Assembly (NCBI RefSeq): GCF_015207285.1
Contig: NZ_JADEXD010000033.1
Location: forward strand, 1 to 48,431
DNA: 48,431 nt
Reading direction: 5' to 3'
From: Tychonema sp. LEGE 07203
GTDB taxonomy: Bacteria > Cyanobacteriota > Cyanobacteriia > Cyanobacteriales > Microcoleaceae
The notes under the pieces were generated by a model, which saw only the letters and a program-made list of their open reading frames with translations, ran no database searches and was not told the DNA's origin. The stretch's first letter is position 1, and every line of letters starts with the position of its first letter. Shown here piece after piece: positions 7,843 through 17,864 of the stretch. Position numbers and translations under genes: made by a program.

Positions 7843-9573
7843 ATGATAGCGGATCAATTTCCTTGGCTGACCGCAATTGTTATCCTACCCCTCATAGCTG
7901 CCGCCGCCATCCCTTTTTTGCCGGATACAGACGGCAAAACAGTCCGCTGGTATGCTCTGGGTGTAGGTATTGCAGACTTTGTATTAATGTGCTGGGTGTT
8001 TTGGACTCACTACGATCCGAGCATCTCTACTTTCCAAATCGTCGAAAAATATTCTTGGATTCCTTCTTTAGGACTCAATTGGTCTGTTTCGGTTGACGGG
8101 CTGTCGGTGCCGCTGGTGTTGTTGGCGGGATTTGTGACGACGCTTTCTATTTTTGCTGCATGGGAGGTCGATCGCAAGCCCCGACTCTTCTATTTCCTGA
8201 TGCTGGTGATGTATTCGGCACAAATCGGAGTATTTGTCGCCCAAGACATCATGCTGCTGTTCATTGTCTGGGAACTAGAACTAATTCCGGTGTACCTGCT
8301 AATCTCGATTTGGGGCGGACAAAACCGCCGCTACGCAGCTACCAAATTCTTGATTTACACTGCTGGCGCTTCCATTTTTATTCTGATAGCTGCCTTAGCA
8401 ATGGGATTTTACGGCGGAGGAAACGTTACCTTCGACATGGTAGAACTCGGCTTGAAGGACTACCCGCTAGGTTTAGAATTACTGCTTTATGCGGGACTGC
8501 TGATTTCCTTCGGCGTGAAACTGGCTATTTTTCCGTTTCATACATGGCTGCCTGACGCCCACGGCGAAGCATCTTCTCCGGTGTCGATGATTCTGGCCGG
8601 CGTGTTGCTGAAAATGGGCGGATACGGACTGATTCGCCTGAATTTGGAAATTCTGCCCCAGGCACACGTTTATTTTGCGCCGATTCTGGCGGTGCTCGGT
8701 GTGGTCAACATTATCTACGGGGCGCTGAATTCCTTCGGTCAATCGAACATGAAGCGCCGCTTGGCTAATTCGTCGATTTCTCACATGGGATTTGTGCTGC
8801 TGGGTATTGCTTCCTTCACGGATTTGGGAATCAACGGGGCGCTGTTGCAAATGATTTCCCACGGTTTGATTGCTTCAGTATTGTTTTTCTTGGCTGGCGT
8901 TACCTACGATCGCACCCATACAATGATCATGGACGAGATGGGCGAGATTGGGAAAGTGATGCCGAAAGTGTTTGCCTTGTTTACGGCGGGCGCGATGGCA
9001 TCTTTGGCACTGCCGGGTATGAGCGGTTTTGCTAGCGAATTGTCAGTGTTTGTGGGCGTTGCAACGAGCGATATGTACAGCGGTTCTTTCCGCGCGGCGA
9101 TCGTGTTTTTGGCGGCGGTGGGAGTGATTTTGACTCCGATTTATTTGCTCTCGATGCTGCGACAGTTATTTTACAACTGCGGGACACTGGCGGCTTGTGA
9201 CCTTGAGGATCTAGATTTGCGGAATCAGCGAGAAAATCTGGATGAAGCGGTTTGTTTTGGTAATAGTTGCGTTTTGCCTGGTGATGCACAGTTTATTGAT
9301 GCTCAACCTCGCGAAGTGGCGATCGCATTTTGCTTTTTAATTCCGATTGTTGGCATTGGTTTTTATCCGAACATGGCGATGCAAGTCTACGACGCTAAGA
9401 CTGTGGCAGTCAACGCAGAAGTCCGCGAATCTTACGTTCAAATCGCTCAAGCAAATCCTCGGATTTATGCGGAGAGATTTTTGCTTCCCAAAATTGCACA
9501 GACTCCAACAGCGCCTGCTGTGGGCAAAATTACCGGATCTGAATCTGCCTCAACTTTCGGTATTGTCAAATAA
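7843..9573 (+). CDS. ndhD1: NAD(P)H-quinone oxidoreductase chain 4, NdhD1 type
   Basis: 576 residues, strongly hydrophobic, with about 14 membrane helices; the proton-pumping antiporter-like subunit of thylakoid NDH-1. Diagnostic segments are [17 protein letters not shown] with the conserved helix Glu, [31 protein letters not shown] and [12 protein letters not shown]. The N-terminal [12 protein letters not shown] and overall sequence are closest to the NdhD1 paralogue (NDH-1L complex in respiration and cyclic electron flow) and not to NdhD3/D4 of the CO2-uptake complexes; that assignment rests on remembered family sequences. The hydrophilic C-terminal tail after about residue 520 is variable. 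No other ndh gene adjoins it. Confidence 0.95.
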   Translation: MIADQFPWLTAIVILPLIAAAAIPFLPDTDGKTVRWYALGVGIADFVLMCWVFWTHYDPSISTFQIVEKYSWIPSLGLNWSVSVDGLSVPLVLLAGFVTTLSIFAAWEVDRKPRLFYFLMLVMYSAQIGVFVAQDIMLLFIVWELELIPVYLLISIWGGQNRRYAATKFLIYTAGASIFILIAALAMGFYGGGNVTFDMVELGLKDYPLGLELLLYAGLLISFGVKLAIFPFHTWLPDAHGEASSPVSMILAGVLLKMGGYGLIRLNLEILPQAHVYFAPILAVLGVVNIIYGALNSFGQSNMKRRLANSSISHMGFVLLGIASFTDLGINGALLQMISHGLIASVLFFLAGVTYDRTHTMIMDEMGEIGKVMPKVFALFTAGAMASLALPGMSGFASELSVFVGVATSDMYSGSFRAAIVFLAAVGVILTPIYLLSMLRQLFYNCGTLAACDLEDLDLRNQRENLDEAVCFGNSCVLPGDAQFIDAQPREVAIAFCFLIPIVGIGFYPNMAMQVYDAKTVAVNAEVRESYVQIAQANPRIYAERFLLPKIAQTPTAPAVGKITGSESASTFGIVK

Positions 9574-9881
9574 TTTTATCGAATTCTGTTTTTGTTGAAC
9601 ATTGGGCGATCGCTTTTTTTACTGGTTTTTGCGACTGGGGCGATCGCTTTTTTGTTAGCACTGAATTTCGGCAATAATCTGCGCCAGATTTTCCTTGGCA
9701 TATCCCACTTCAAGCTTAGAAAAAACTTGAATTAATTTATATTGTTGACCGTTGCATCGTCAGGTGATTTAACCGCAGAGAACACAGAGAACACAGAGAG
9801 ATCCCAGAGAAATGAATACAGGACGATGAAGAGAGGAATTGATATTACTTCAAAATTCGTCAAGGTAGGAATCTCGGCTGT
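9574..9881. other. intergenic region with HIP1 direct repeats
   Basis: It contains two direct copies of gggcgatcgctttttt (near 9604 and 9640), which may serve as a termination region for ndhD1, and a short agaacacag tandem repeat near 9778. A minus-strand frame of about 32 codons ending at 9655 might be a gene relic, but no family is recognised. Confidence 0.5.
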
Positions 9882-9924
9882 AAGCTGTTGCGGCATTTAA
9901 ACTGTTTAAATGCCGCAACAGCTT
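9882..9924 (-). terminator. 20-bp perfect hairpin after the ABC transporter gene
   Basis: The arms 9882-9901 and 9905-9924 are exact inverted copies separated by three bases, starting two bases after the stop codon of the ABC transporter. The stem is followed by no U-tract, so it may act by stabilising the mRNA 3' end rather than as a classic intrinsic terminator. Confidence 0.65.
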
Positions 9925-9925
9925 A

Positions 9926-11899
9926 TCAACCAAACACGCTCGCAGTATCGCGGTATTCTTCGGCAGAAACCACCCGCCAACTTTCATCGCCCAAAAGTTC
10001 CAAAACCTGCTGGTGATATTTCAACAAACTCAATCTGTGGCCGACACTCACAAAGGTAGTTTTAGTTGCTTGCAACTGCTCGTATAAATGTTGCTCGTTC
10101 TTCAAATCCAAAGCACTTGTCGCCTCATCCAAAATAGCGTATCGCGGTTCTGTCAGCAACAATCGGGCAAAAGCTAAACGCTGCTGTTCTCCCAGCGACA
10201 AAATTTCGTGCCAATCTAAATCTGCATCAAAGCCGCCCAATCTGTCCGGCAAATCTGCTAAGTTTACTGATGCCAAAACATAGCGCAATTTTTCTTCATC
10301 AACTTCGCTGCTGGTGTTTGGATAGAGAAGTTGCGATCGCAAACTGCCCAAAATCATATAAGGACGCTGCGGCAAAAACAACATTTCCCCAAGTTCCGGC
10401 CGCACCAAACGGCCCGTGCCCGAGTCCCACAAACCCGCAATAGCCCGCACCAAAGAACTTTTTCCAGCACCGCTTTGACCGACAATTAACAGTCCTTCTC
10501 CCGGCGACATCGCTACCGACAAATCCCTAATTAAAGTTTTTTGATGCTTGGGAGTATCTAAAGTAACGTGTTCCAGCGCCAACCGAGAATCAACTACTAC
10601 ATCTATAACAGTTTCTCCGGCACGAGATACGGCTTTTTCTGCTTCCAAAGTATCTGTAAATACAGTCAAGCGATTGATACTAGCTGCAAAAGAACTCAGC
10701 GGTTGAATCTGAGTGACAACCACTGAAAAAGCGCCTAAAACCTGACTGAAAGCAAAACCTGCTTGCGTGATATCTCCAAACTGGATTGTATCGGTTTTGT
10801 CGGCAAAGTAAGCAGGAGCTAGAAACAAAGCCGGAATAATCACCACAGCATATCCGTATCCCGTTGTAAAATAATCCAGATTTCGCTGCCAGCCAATGAG
10901 TAAATTAAAATTGCGGAATACTTCCACGAACCGCTGCTTTATTTGTGTCGATTCCTGTTCTTCCCCCTGGTAAAAAGCAATAGATTCGGCATTGTCGCGA
11001 ATGTGAACCAGTCCGTAGCGGAAGTTGGCTTCTTTTTTAAGTTGATTAAAATTAAGAGGTACTAATCTTTGACCAAAAATCAGAGTGGCGACGGTTCCCA
11101 AAATAGCATAAACTATCAGGAATATGGAAAGTTGTTTTGAGATTGACCACAGGATACCTGTGAAAGATATAACATCAACAATTGAACCCAGGACGATCAG
11201 CAAAAACGACAAACTTGTCTCGGTAAATGATTTGACATCTTCGGAAATTCGCTGGTCTGGATTGTCGATTTCCTTGTTTGAATTTATTTCGTAATAAGCC
11301 CGATTTTGAAAATATTTGTCGAGGAACTTATTTGTCATCCACTCTCGCCAGTAGAGACTTAATTTATCTCGGGTATAGCGGTAAATTACTACAATAGGAG
11401 TGCCGAGTACAAAAACCCCTGCATAGACAAACAGATACTTCCAGTAATTGAGTTCGTCTTTTTTAGCTAGTGCTGTGTTAAAAAAGTTGCCGACATAACT
11501 AATTATTACATTTAGACCGCTGACTGACAGAGACAAAAATAGCAGCAAAGTCAATAAAGCCCAGGGCTGCCAGTGCCTGGTAAGTCTGTCTTTAAACCAG
11601 ACAAAAGCACTCAAAGGAATAATTAGCATTAAAGCCACGATCGCAATTGTTGGCGAATTAATAATTGCTTTCAACAAAGTAATCAAGCCGGCCGCAATAC
11701 TATTGACAAAATCAGGAAAAAGAGCAACACCCCCCAGACATACAGCGCTGAGGAGTACAAACATCGCAGCAAAGAGAAATATCAACAACAGCGCGAGTAA
11801 TCCTAAAAATATTCTGCCGCCCCCTGGCTGTAAAGGATAAAAATAAGGTTGGGCGATCGCAATAAATCTATCCCACAACTGACGGTCAAATCGATTCAT
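9926..11899 (-). CDS. ABC transporter, fused permease-ATPase (SbmA/BacA-like, ABCD type)
   Basis: 657 residues. Hydrophobic helices span about 30-400, including an extra N-terminal pair (30-100) before the ABC_membrane_2-type core. The ATPase domain has Walker A GQSGAGKS at 474-481, signature LSLGEQQR at 567-574 and Walker B YAILDEA at 587-593. The EAxxxxxxG-like segment (NAESIAFYQGE, 303-313) is a hallmark of the peroxisomal ABCD/YddA/BacA class. Bacterial members transport peptides, cobalamin or fatty-acyl compounds; the substrate here cannot be told. It has one ATPase per chain and so acts as a homodimer. It is a single gene ending in a strong hairpin. Confidence 0.93.
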   Translation of the reverse strand: MNRFDRQLWDRFIAIAQPYFYPLQPGGGRIFLGLLALLLIFLFAAMFVLLSAVCLGGVALFPDFVNSIAAGLITLLKAIINSPTIAIVALMLIIPLSAFVWFKDRLTRHWQPWALLTLLLFLSLSVSGLNVIISYVGNFFNTALAKKDELNYWKYLFVYAGVFVLGTPIVVIYRYTRDKLSLYWREWMTNKFLDKYFQNRAYYEINSNKEIDNPDQRISEDVKSFTETSLSFLLIVLGSIVDVISFTGILWSISKQLSIFLIVYAILGTVATLIFGQRLVPLNFNQLKKEANFRYGLVHIRDNAESIAFYQGEEQESTQIKQRFVEVFRNFNLLIGWQRNLDYFTTGYGYAVVIIPALFLAPAYFADKTDTIQFGDITQAGFAFSQVLGAFSVVVTQIQPLSSFAASINRLTVFTDTLEAEKAVSRAGETVIDVVVDSRLALEHVTLDTPKHQKTLIRDLSVAMSPGEGLLIVGQSGAGKSSLVRAIAGLWDSGTGRLVRPELGEMLFLPQRPYMILGSLRSQLLYPNTSSEVDEEKLRYVLASVNLADLPDRLGGFDADLDWHEILSLGEQQRLAFARLLLTEPRYAILDEATSALDLKNEQHLYEQLQATKTTFVSVGHRLSLLKYHQQVLELLGDESWRVVSAEEYRDTASVFG

Positions 11900-12131
11900 C
11901 TTTGCTTTTTACAAAACTACTTTGGCTTTTATAACATAGCAACTTTTATTTTCCATTACCGCAGTAATTTATTTGGGAGTTGAGCGAATGTTATCAGATC
12001 CGATCCTTCGAGAACGCTCGAACCGGATAACGGTTATTTTACCGGAAATGAGATCGCGCACAGAGGAATACTTGTTTTCCGAATGAAGTCGCCGAGAGCA
12101 AAAAAGTTGGGACGTTAGTTGTGGAGCTCAT

Positions 12132-12989
12132 CTAAAATTTCAAATCGATGGAATCGGCAGAAGTTGCACTTTCGCCGATCGGCTCCGACTCGGATTGACT
12201 CCTATAAAATCGCTGGCAGATGCCCAAAATCACTTGCTTCATCACCCAATACAAAACCGCAATTACTACAAATGTTGCAGCCATTACTAGAACCGGACGC
12301 TTGCCAATCAAATCGTTCATGACTGTGTTAACCAGCGCATCGGGGTTAGTCAGAATGTCCCAACTGTTGAAGCGGATAAATCGCCCTAAATAAATGCCGA
12401 TCGCCGAAAGTGCGTGAATAATCATCTCGGTGGCGAGGATAAATCTACCCCAACCCTGTTGCTTGAGATAGTAACCCAAATTCATCACCGACAGCACGTA
12501 AGCTCCAAACCCGGCCAGCATAAACGCCAGATACTGCGGAATTAAAGCCAGAGTCACAATCCACACCGAGTTGCCCTCTTTAATCTGGCGGATCAGGTGA
12601 ATGATATCAGTTAAAACGTAGGGTGCGTTGGGCAAAAATGCGATAAACCAGAAAAAACCGCCCCACCAGCGGAGAGAGCGAACTCCGCGCTGCCGCAGTA
12701 CCCAGATGTCTAAAGCCATCAGCGCGATCGTAATGGCGATCGCCCCCAAAACGTAAGTTGCGCCCAAATCTTGCACGATGTGTCTCAGATAGCCTAAAAC
12801 ATGGCGCGTACTGGGCACAAAAGTAGCGCCCAGGAGAATTCCCGTACCCCACAGCAGCCAGCGCGATCGAGGTTTGCGGAACAGCCAAAAACTCAGCGCC
12901 AGGGGCAGCAAACCTAAAAACAAATTCCAAGACATCCAGCGGACATTTTGTCCCATTGCTTCGAGCGCTTCCAGGATTAATCCCATCAT
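12132..12989 (-). CDS. DUF1361 family membrane protein
   Basis: 285 residues with seven or eight hydrophobic helices. The most conserved stretch, GGFFWFIAFLPNAPYVLTDI followed by IHLI, is the DUF1361 signature, and NxxxYLGRFIRFNSWD is also typical. The family is found in cyanobacteria and Firmicutes and has no proven function. Starts at 12989 or at the internal Met of MSWNLFLGLLP are both possible, since the family usually begins close to that WNLFL segment. It stands alone, 142 bp from the ABC gene's opposite-facing upstream region and 153 bp after the kinase start-side gap. Confidence 0.85.
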   Translation of the reverse strand: MMGLILEALEAMGQNVRWMSWNLFLGLLPLALSFWLFRKPRSRWLLWGTGILLGATFVPSTRHVLGYLRHIVQDLGATYVLGAIAITIALMALDIWVLRQRGVRSLRWWGGFFWFIAFLPNAPYVLTDIIHLIRQIKEGNSVWIVTLALIPQYLAFMLAGFGAYVLSVMNLGYYLKQQGWGRFILATEMIIHALSAIGIYLGRFIRFNSWDILTNPDALVNTVMNDLIGKRPVLVMAATFVVIAVLYWVMKQVILGICQRFYRSQSESEPIGESATSADSIDLKF

Positions 12990-13142
12990 GTCAGTTTTTA
13001 TCTCTTTAAAGGTTGATGCAGCACCGCTTCTTTAGCTAGCTTGGATCTATCTTAGGTTAACTTATAGGGTGCGTCAGCCCGCGGCTTGTGAGCGATCGCA
13101 CCTTACCGCTGGCTGGAATTGCCTAAATTTGCCGATCGGAAT

Positions 13143-16100
13143 TTAGGTTTTGCCGATCGGAATTTGTATCTTAAAAGTCGTTCCCCGTCCCATTTGGGAA
13201 GAACACTCAATCTTCCCCTTGTGCTTTTCTACCACAATCGAGTGGGCGATCGACATTCCCAACCCCGTACCTTTCCCCACAGCTTTTGTCGTAAAAAACG
13301 GGTTAAAAATGCGATCGACTATCTCATCGGGAATGCCCGTACCGTTATCCGAAATTTCCACCATCACAGTGTTTTCGGGCGTGACACCAGTGCAAATAGC
13401 AATCCTGCCGGGATTTTCCTCTGCTTCAGAAACCGATAACTTACTGTAGCGTTCCTCAATCGCATCAATTCCATTCACAATAATATTCATAAACACCTGA
13501 TTTAGTTGGCTCGCGTAGCACTCTACAAGCGGCAGTTTGCCGAACTCCTTAATTACTTCAATTTCCGCACGCCTGTCGTGACTCTTCAAGCGGTGCTGCA
13601 AAATCAACAAAGTGCTATCAATTCCCGCGTGAATATCCACAGACTTCATTCCCGATTCGTCCAGCCGCGAGAAATTTCTGAGGGACAAGACAATTTGCCG
13701 GATGCGATCGGTTCCCACCTGCATCGAACCCACAAGTTTTCTTAAATCCTCGGCCATGAAGTCTAAATCAATCTCTTGAATGCGATCGACAATTTTTGCA
13801 TTAGGTTCTGGATACTCTTGTTCGTAAAGACTCACCAGACCGAGCAACTGTTGCGTATACTCTTTGAGATAATTAATATTAGCGTGAATGAAATTAACGG
13901 GATTATTAATTTCGTGAGCGATGCCGGCAACTAACTGCCCCAAAGAAGACATTTTTTCAGTTTGAACGAGCTGAGCTTGAGTAGAGCGCAATGACTGCAG
14001 CGCTGACTCCAACTCTCCGGCTCTTTCTCTTTCTCGCGCCTCGCTTTGTCGCAGTGCTTCTTCTGCTTGTTTGCGAGTCGTAATATCCAGGGCAAATCCA
14101 ATTATTACTTGGGGCTGACCCTCAGCATTCCTGCTAAAAATAGTGTCCCGAGTTTGCATCCAAAACCATTCACCGTTTGCCGCCCGCATTCGGTACTCAA
14201 TTTCCCTAATTTCGCCATCTTCACTTCCTGCAAAACTCGAATGATGTTCCAGAACTTGAGGCAAATCTTCCGGGTGTATTAACAGAGGCATCAGTGACGA
14301 ACCCATCGCTTTAATCTCTTCAAAGCTATAGCCCAAAAGCTTACCCACAGAAGAATTAGTATAGATATTTCGCTGTTCTTCCAAGTCGTAGAGATACAAA
14401 ATACCGGGAGTAGCATTGGCGATTTTTTGAACGAACTGCTGGCTTTCTTGCAAAGCCAACTCGGCTTGCTTGCGATCCGTCACATCAATGGTGATGCCGT
14501 CCCAAAGAATATCGCCGTTTTCTTTAGCTTCAGGACGCGAATTTGTCTGAAACCAGCGAATTTTGCCTGAAGGCAGCACCAGCCGTCCTTCCCACTGCCA
14601 AGGTTGCAAAGTTTGCGCTGAAACACCAATAGATTCGTAATAATTTGGGCTGTCATCGGGATGAACCAAATCTACTAGCAAAGCCGAATTTTGCAAAACA
14701 GCTTCGGCTTCTACCTCAAACATTTCTCGGGAAGCAGGACTCATGTAAGGGAAACTGACTGAGCCATCGGGACGCAGCAAACATTGATAAATCGTTCCCG
14801 GCAAATTAGCCGACAGCTTTTGGAATCTTGCTTCGCTCAAACGCAGTGCTTCCTCTGCTTCTTTGCGCTCGGTAATATCAGTAATTGAACCAACGATGCG
14901 GATTGCTTTTTCATTTTCATCCCACAAAGCTTGTCCGCGACTGAGTATCCATTTGTAGGAGCTGTTGTAGCACCACAAGCGGTATTCGACCATGTAATGG
15001 GGCGTTTTTCTATCTAAATGGTCTTGGAAAGCTTGCATTACTAAGTCTAAATCGTCGGGATGCGTGCCGCTGTTCCATTCGTCAAAGTAATCGATATTTT
15101 GGCTGAGTTCGTATCCGGTGATTTCTTTAAATCGATCGGACAGGAATATTTCTCCTGTTTGCAAGTTCCAATCCCAAATGCCGTCATTGTTGCCTTTGAG
15201 CGCTAACTGCCAGCGTTCTTCAGTTTGCATCAATTGAGCTGTGCGTTGTTTGACTCTATTTTCTAGTTCTTGATTGAGCTGTTTGAGACTTTCTTCTGCC
15301 TGTTGGCGCTCGATCGCAATTCCTGCTAAGTTTATGACAGCTTCGATCGATTGCAGCTCAAAATCTTGGGGAGTGCGCGGTTGTCCGCAATACATGGCAA
15401 AAGTGCCCAAAACTTGACCCTCAGATGATAAAATCGGAGTTGACCAGCAAGCTCTCAGTCCAAAACTCAAGGCTAAATCTCGATAATTTTTCCACAAAGG
15501 ATCGCTGGCAATATCTGTAACGATTACTTGTTCGCGGCGGTAGACGGCAGCGCCGCAGGAACCGACATCCGGGCCGACGGTTGTGCCATTAACAGCAGCA
15601 TTGTAACTGTCGGGCAAACTCGGTGCTGCTGCGTGCAGCAAATGTTGACCGTCTTTATCTAACAGCAAAATCGAACCCCTGACATCTCTAAATTGCTGTT
15701 CGAGAGTTTCAATTAAAGTACTTAAAGTATCGCCGAGAGGAGCGCTCTTAGCAATCATTTCTAAAATTTGTTTTTGAGCGTTCAACCAATTTTCAGCTTG
15801 TTTGCGCTGCGTAATGTCGCGGGCAATCCAAATAAAAGTGTTTTCCTGCATTGGAGAAATGTTAGCGACAAACCAAACTTCTTGGTTGTCAAGTTGCAGG
15901 CTGTATTCTATGGAACGGGTCTGTTTTGTGTCGGCGGCAAGTTGAATTTGACTGAGGAAAAAATCTGCTGTTTCTGGTGGCAGGATATCGTGCAGAGTTT
16001 TGTCTATAAGTTCCGGCGACGGTTTGTACAAAAGTTCGGGATTTGTGGGGGCAATTTTCAGATAACGTCCCGACTTATCAATCACAAAAATTACGTCGTT

Positions 16101-17414
16101 CATGGCAGCGAATAAAGCTCGCAATTCTGATTCAGAAGCTTGCAGGGCGATTTCAGCTTTTTTGCGATCGCTAATGTCTGTACCCACCGACAGCAGCCCG
16201 ATCGCTCGCCCTCGGGCATCTAACAACAGTTGGTTTGTCCAAGCTACCCAGACTTTTTCCCCGCTGCGGAGGATGTTTTCATTTTCGTTTTGAAAGTATT
16301 TGTCCGGCTGTGCCGCGCAGTCTCGCATTATTACGGCTAAATGATTTTCTGACAAATGGGCCGGATCTACAATTATGCCGATCGGGCTTTTGCCAATTAT
16401 TTCGGCTTCGGAATACCCGAAAAAATTTTCCGCAAACTCATTAAAAAAAGTAATTTTGCCCTCACTGTCTAACTGCACAATGATGCTGTTAGCATTCTCC
16501 ACCAATTGCCGGTACTTAGCTTCGCTGGCGCGCAATTTCTCCTGCCCGTACACCCAGCTAAAGCTCGCCGCCCCGCTGAAAACAGCCAGCCAGCCACCGC
16601 CAAACAGCAACCACCCCCGCAGCGGCGAATTCTGCCGCCATCCCCCCACCGGAATTGCTGCCAACTGCCAGGAACCGTTGGGCAAAGTGATTTCCAGAAG
16701 TGCCGGATCGCCCTGAAAAATCGACTTGTCGCCGAAAAACACCTCCCCGACTGCTCCTTTGCCGTCTTGGCCCCGCACAGCGTATTGCAGCTCTGCCCTG
16801 GGGTCATTGAGTCCTGCTTCCTGGAGCAGAGAGTTTTTGTCGAGGATGGTGCCGATCAACCCCCAGTAAACTCCTGTTTCGGGTTCCGCGCCGGGGGGTG
16901 TGAGAAAAATGGGCGATCTGCTGACGAACCCCACGCCCCCCTCCAATAATTTCACGGGCCCTGCAAGCAAAGTTTTTCTGGTATTGATGACATCTTCGAC
17001 CATTTGCCGCTGTTCGGGTACCGCCGTCAAGTCAATCCCGATCGCCTTTTCATTTCCCGCCCGCGGATAAACATCAGCAATCGTCGTGCCTTTAACTAAA
17101 GTTATGTTGCGAATGCCGGTTTGCTGTGCCAGCAGAATTCTCGCCGTCGCCGCAAATTCGGCTTCGGTGATGTTCGGGTTGTTGGAAATGTCGGCCACCA
17201 AACCCCGCATCAAAAACAGCCGGGAATTTAAAGACCCTTCCAGCTTAGAACGGACTGTGCTGAGCCGGTCGATCGTGCTAGCGCGCTTGTACTGCAAAAA
17301 TCGCCGTTGTTCCGATCGATCTAAAATACCAACTCCGACCAAAATTGCTACTGATGTGGCAATTGCTGCTAAGTAGGGGGAAATTTGAATTTTTTTAATC
17401 TTAAAGTATCCCAT
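13143..17414 (-). CDS. CHASE-PAS-GAF sensor histidine kinase
   Basis: 1423 residues. A membrane helix (12-31), an extracytoplasmic CHASE-type domain (about 60-230) and a second helix (266-290) form the sensor. They are followed by PAS domains at roughly 300-415, 425-545, 735-850, 865-985 and 995-1115, with a GAF domain at about 560-705. HisKA carries GIAHEINNP with the phospho-acceptor His at 1167. The ATPase domain shows the N-box (NIIVNGIDAIEE), DNGTGIP and GKGTGLGMSIA. The class transfers phosphate to a response regulator. None is adjacent, so it is an orphan kinase. CHASE domains sense small extracellular ligands, and the several PAS domains could bind flavin, haem or small molecules; the real signal is unknown. 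No receiver domain is present. Confidence 0.95.
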   Translation of the reverse strand: MGYFKIKKIQISPYLAAIATSVAILVGVGILDRSEQRRFLQYKRASTIDRLSTVRSKLEGSLNSRLFLMRGLVADISNNPNITEAEFAATARILLAQQTGIRNITLVKGTTIADVYPRAGNEKAIGIDLTAVPEQRQMVEDVINTRKTLLAGPVKLLEGGVGFVSRSPIFLTPPGAEPETGVYWGLIGTILDKNSLLQEAGLNDPRAELQYAVRGQDGKGAVGEVFFGDKSIFQGDPALLEITLPNGSWQLAAIPVGGWRQNSPLRGWLLFGGGWLAVFSGAASFSWVYGQEKLRASEAKYRQLVENANSIIVQLDSEGKITFFNEFAENFFGYSEAEIIGKSPIGIIVDPAHLSENHLAVIMRDCAAQPDKYFQNENENILRSGEKVWVAWTNQLLLDARGRAIGLLSVGTDISDRKKAEIALQASESELRALFAAMNDVIFVIDKSGRYLKIAPTNPELLYKPSPELIDKTLHDILPPETADFFLSQIQLAADTKQTRSIEYSLQLDNQEVWFVANISPMQENTFIWIARDITQRKQAENWLNAQKQILEMIAKSAPLGDTLSTLIETLEQQFRDVRGSILLLDKDGQHLLHAAAPSLPDSYNAAVNGTTVGPDVGSCGAAVYRREQVIVTDIASDPLWKNYRDLALSFGLRACWSTPILSSEGQVLGTFAMYCGQPRTPQDFELQSIEAVINLAGIAIERQQAEESLKQLNQELENRVKQRTAQLMQTEERWQLALKGNNDGIWDWNLQTGEIFLSDRFKEITGYELSQNIDYFDEWNSGTHPDDLDLVMQAFQDHLDRKTPHYMVEYRLWCYNSSYKWILSRGQALWDENEKAIRIVGSITDITERKEAEEALRLSEARFQKLSANLPGTIYQCLLRPDGSVSFPYMSPASREMFEVEAEAVLQNSALLVDLVHPDDSPNYYESIGVSAQTLQPWQWEGRLVLPSGKIRWFQTNSRPEAKENGDILWDGITIDVTDRKQAELALQESQQFVQKIANATPGILYLYDLEEQRNIYTNSSVGKLLGYSFEEIKAMGSSLMPLLIHPEDLPQVLEHHSSFAGSEDGEIREIEYRMRAANGEWFWMQTRDTIFSRNAEGQPQVIIGFALDITTRKQAEEALRQSEARERERAGELESALQSLRSTQAQLVQTEKMSSLGQLVAGIAHEINNPVNFIHANINYLKEYTQQLLGLVSLYEQEYPEPNAKIVDRIQEIDLDFMAEDLRKLVGSMQVGTDRIRQIVLSLRNFSRLDESGMKSVDIHAGIDSTLLILQHRLKSHDRRAEIEVIKEFGKLPLVECYASQLNQVFMNIIVNGIDAIEERYSKLSVSEAEENPGRIAICTGVTPENTVMVEISDNGTGIPDEIVDRIFNPFFTTKAVGKGTGLGMSIAHSIVVEKHKGKIECSSQMGRGTTFKIQIPIGKT

Positions 17415-17864
17415 TGACCGCCAGTGAAGGTATATTTTTACGCCTTTAGATAGATTTATTTTAATTCTATTTTTCTAAGCAGATCCAATATTTCCGGGAT
17501 ACCGGGCTTTGCGCGAGCCGGCGCGAGTTTTTTTTTGCTTTAGGACGCGGGCCGAACACCGGCGATGTAAACCTCTAATCATCAATTCTGTGGACTAATA
17601 CCATTTTTCTGACCTATGTGCTATGGATGAAGTCCGAAGCCCCCCCGCTGGGGTTGGGGGGGGTAATATCTAGCGCTACTTTATTCCATTGGTATGAGTT
17701 TTAAATCTCAAATCGACTGGCTCGCCATTTATCGCGCACTCCACACGATCCCCCAACGCTTTGGTACGGTAGCACGCACCTGAAAGACAGAAATTATTAG
17801 CTAAAATAGAGTTAGCAATAATTTTTTTCAGCGCTGGGCGCGAATCATTCATAGGGACAATTTA
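17415..17864. other. divergent intergenic region between kinase and tldD
   Basis: This 450-bp gap should hold the promoters of both genes. It contains a T-run after a GC-rich stretch near 17500-17530, a C-run/G-run hairpin near 17640-17667, and one copy of a dispersed repeat (17600-17634). No gene is seen. Confidence 0.5.
17600..17634 (+). repeat. dispersed 35-bp repeat, copy 1
   Basis: 34 of 35 bases are identical with 48389-48423 at the right edge of the window. The surroundings (tactccatt-type ends and a G-run hairpin) resemble the end of a small non-autonomous element, but its other boundary is unclear. Confidence 0.7.

Noticed and set aside
9655..9757. Possible minus-strand gene relic of about 32 codons
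   Set aside because: The sequence (KLEVGYAKENLAQIIAEIQC) looks protein-like, but no family is recognised and there is no start or context.
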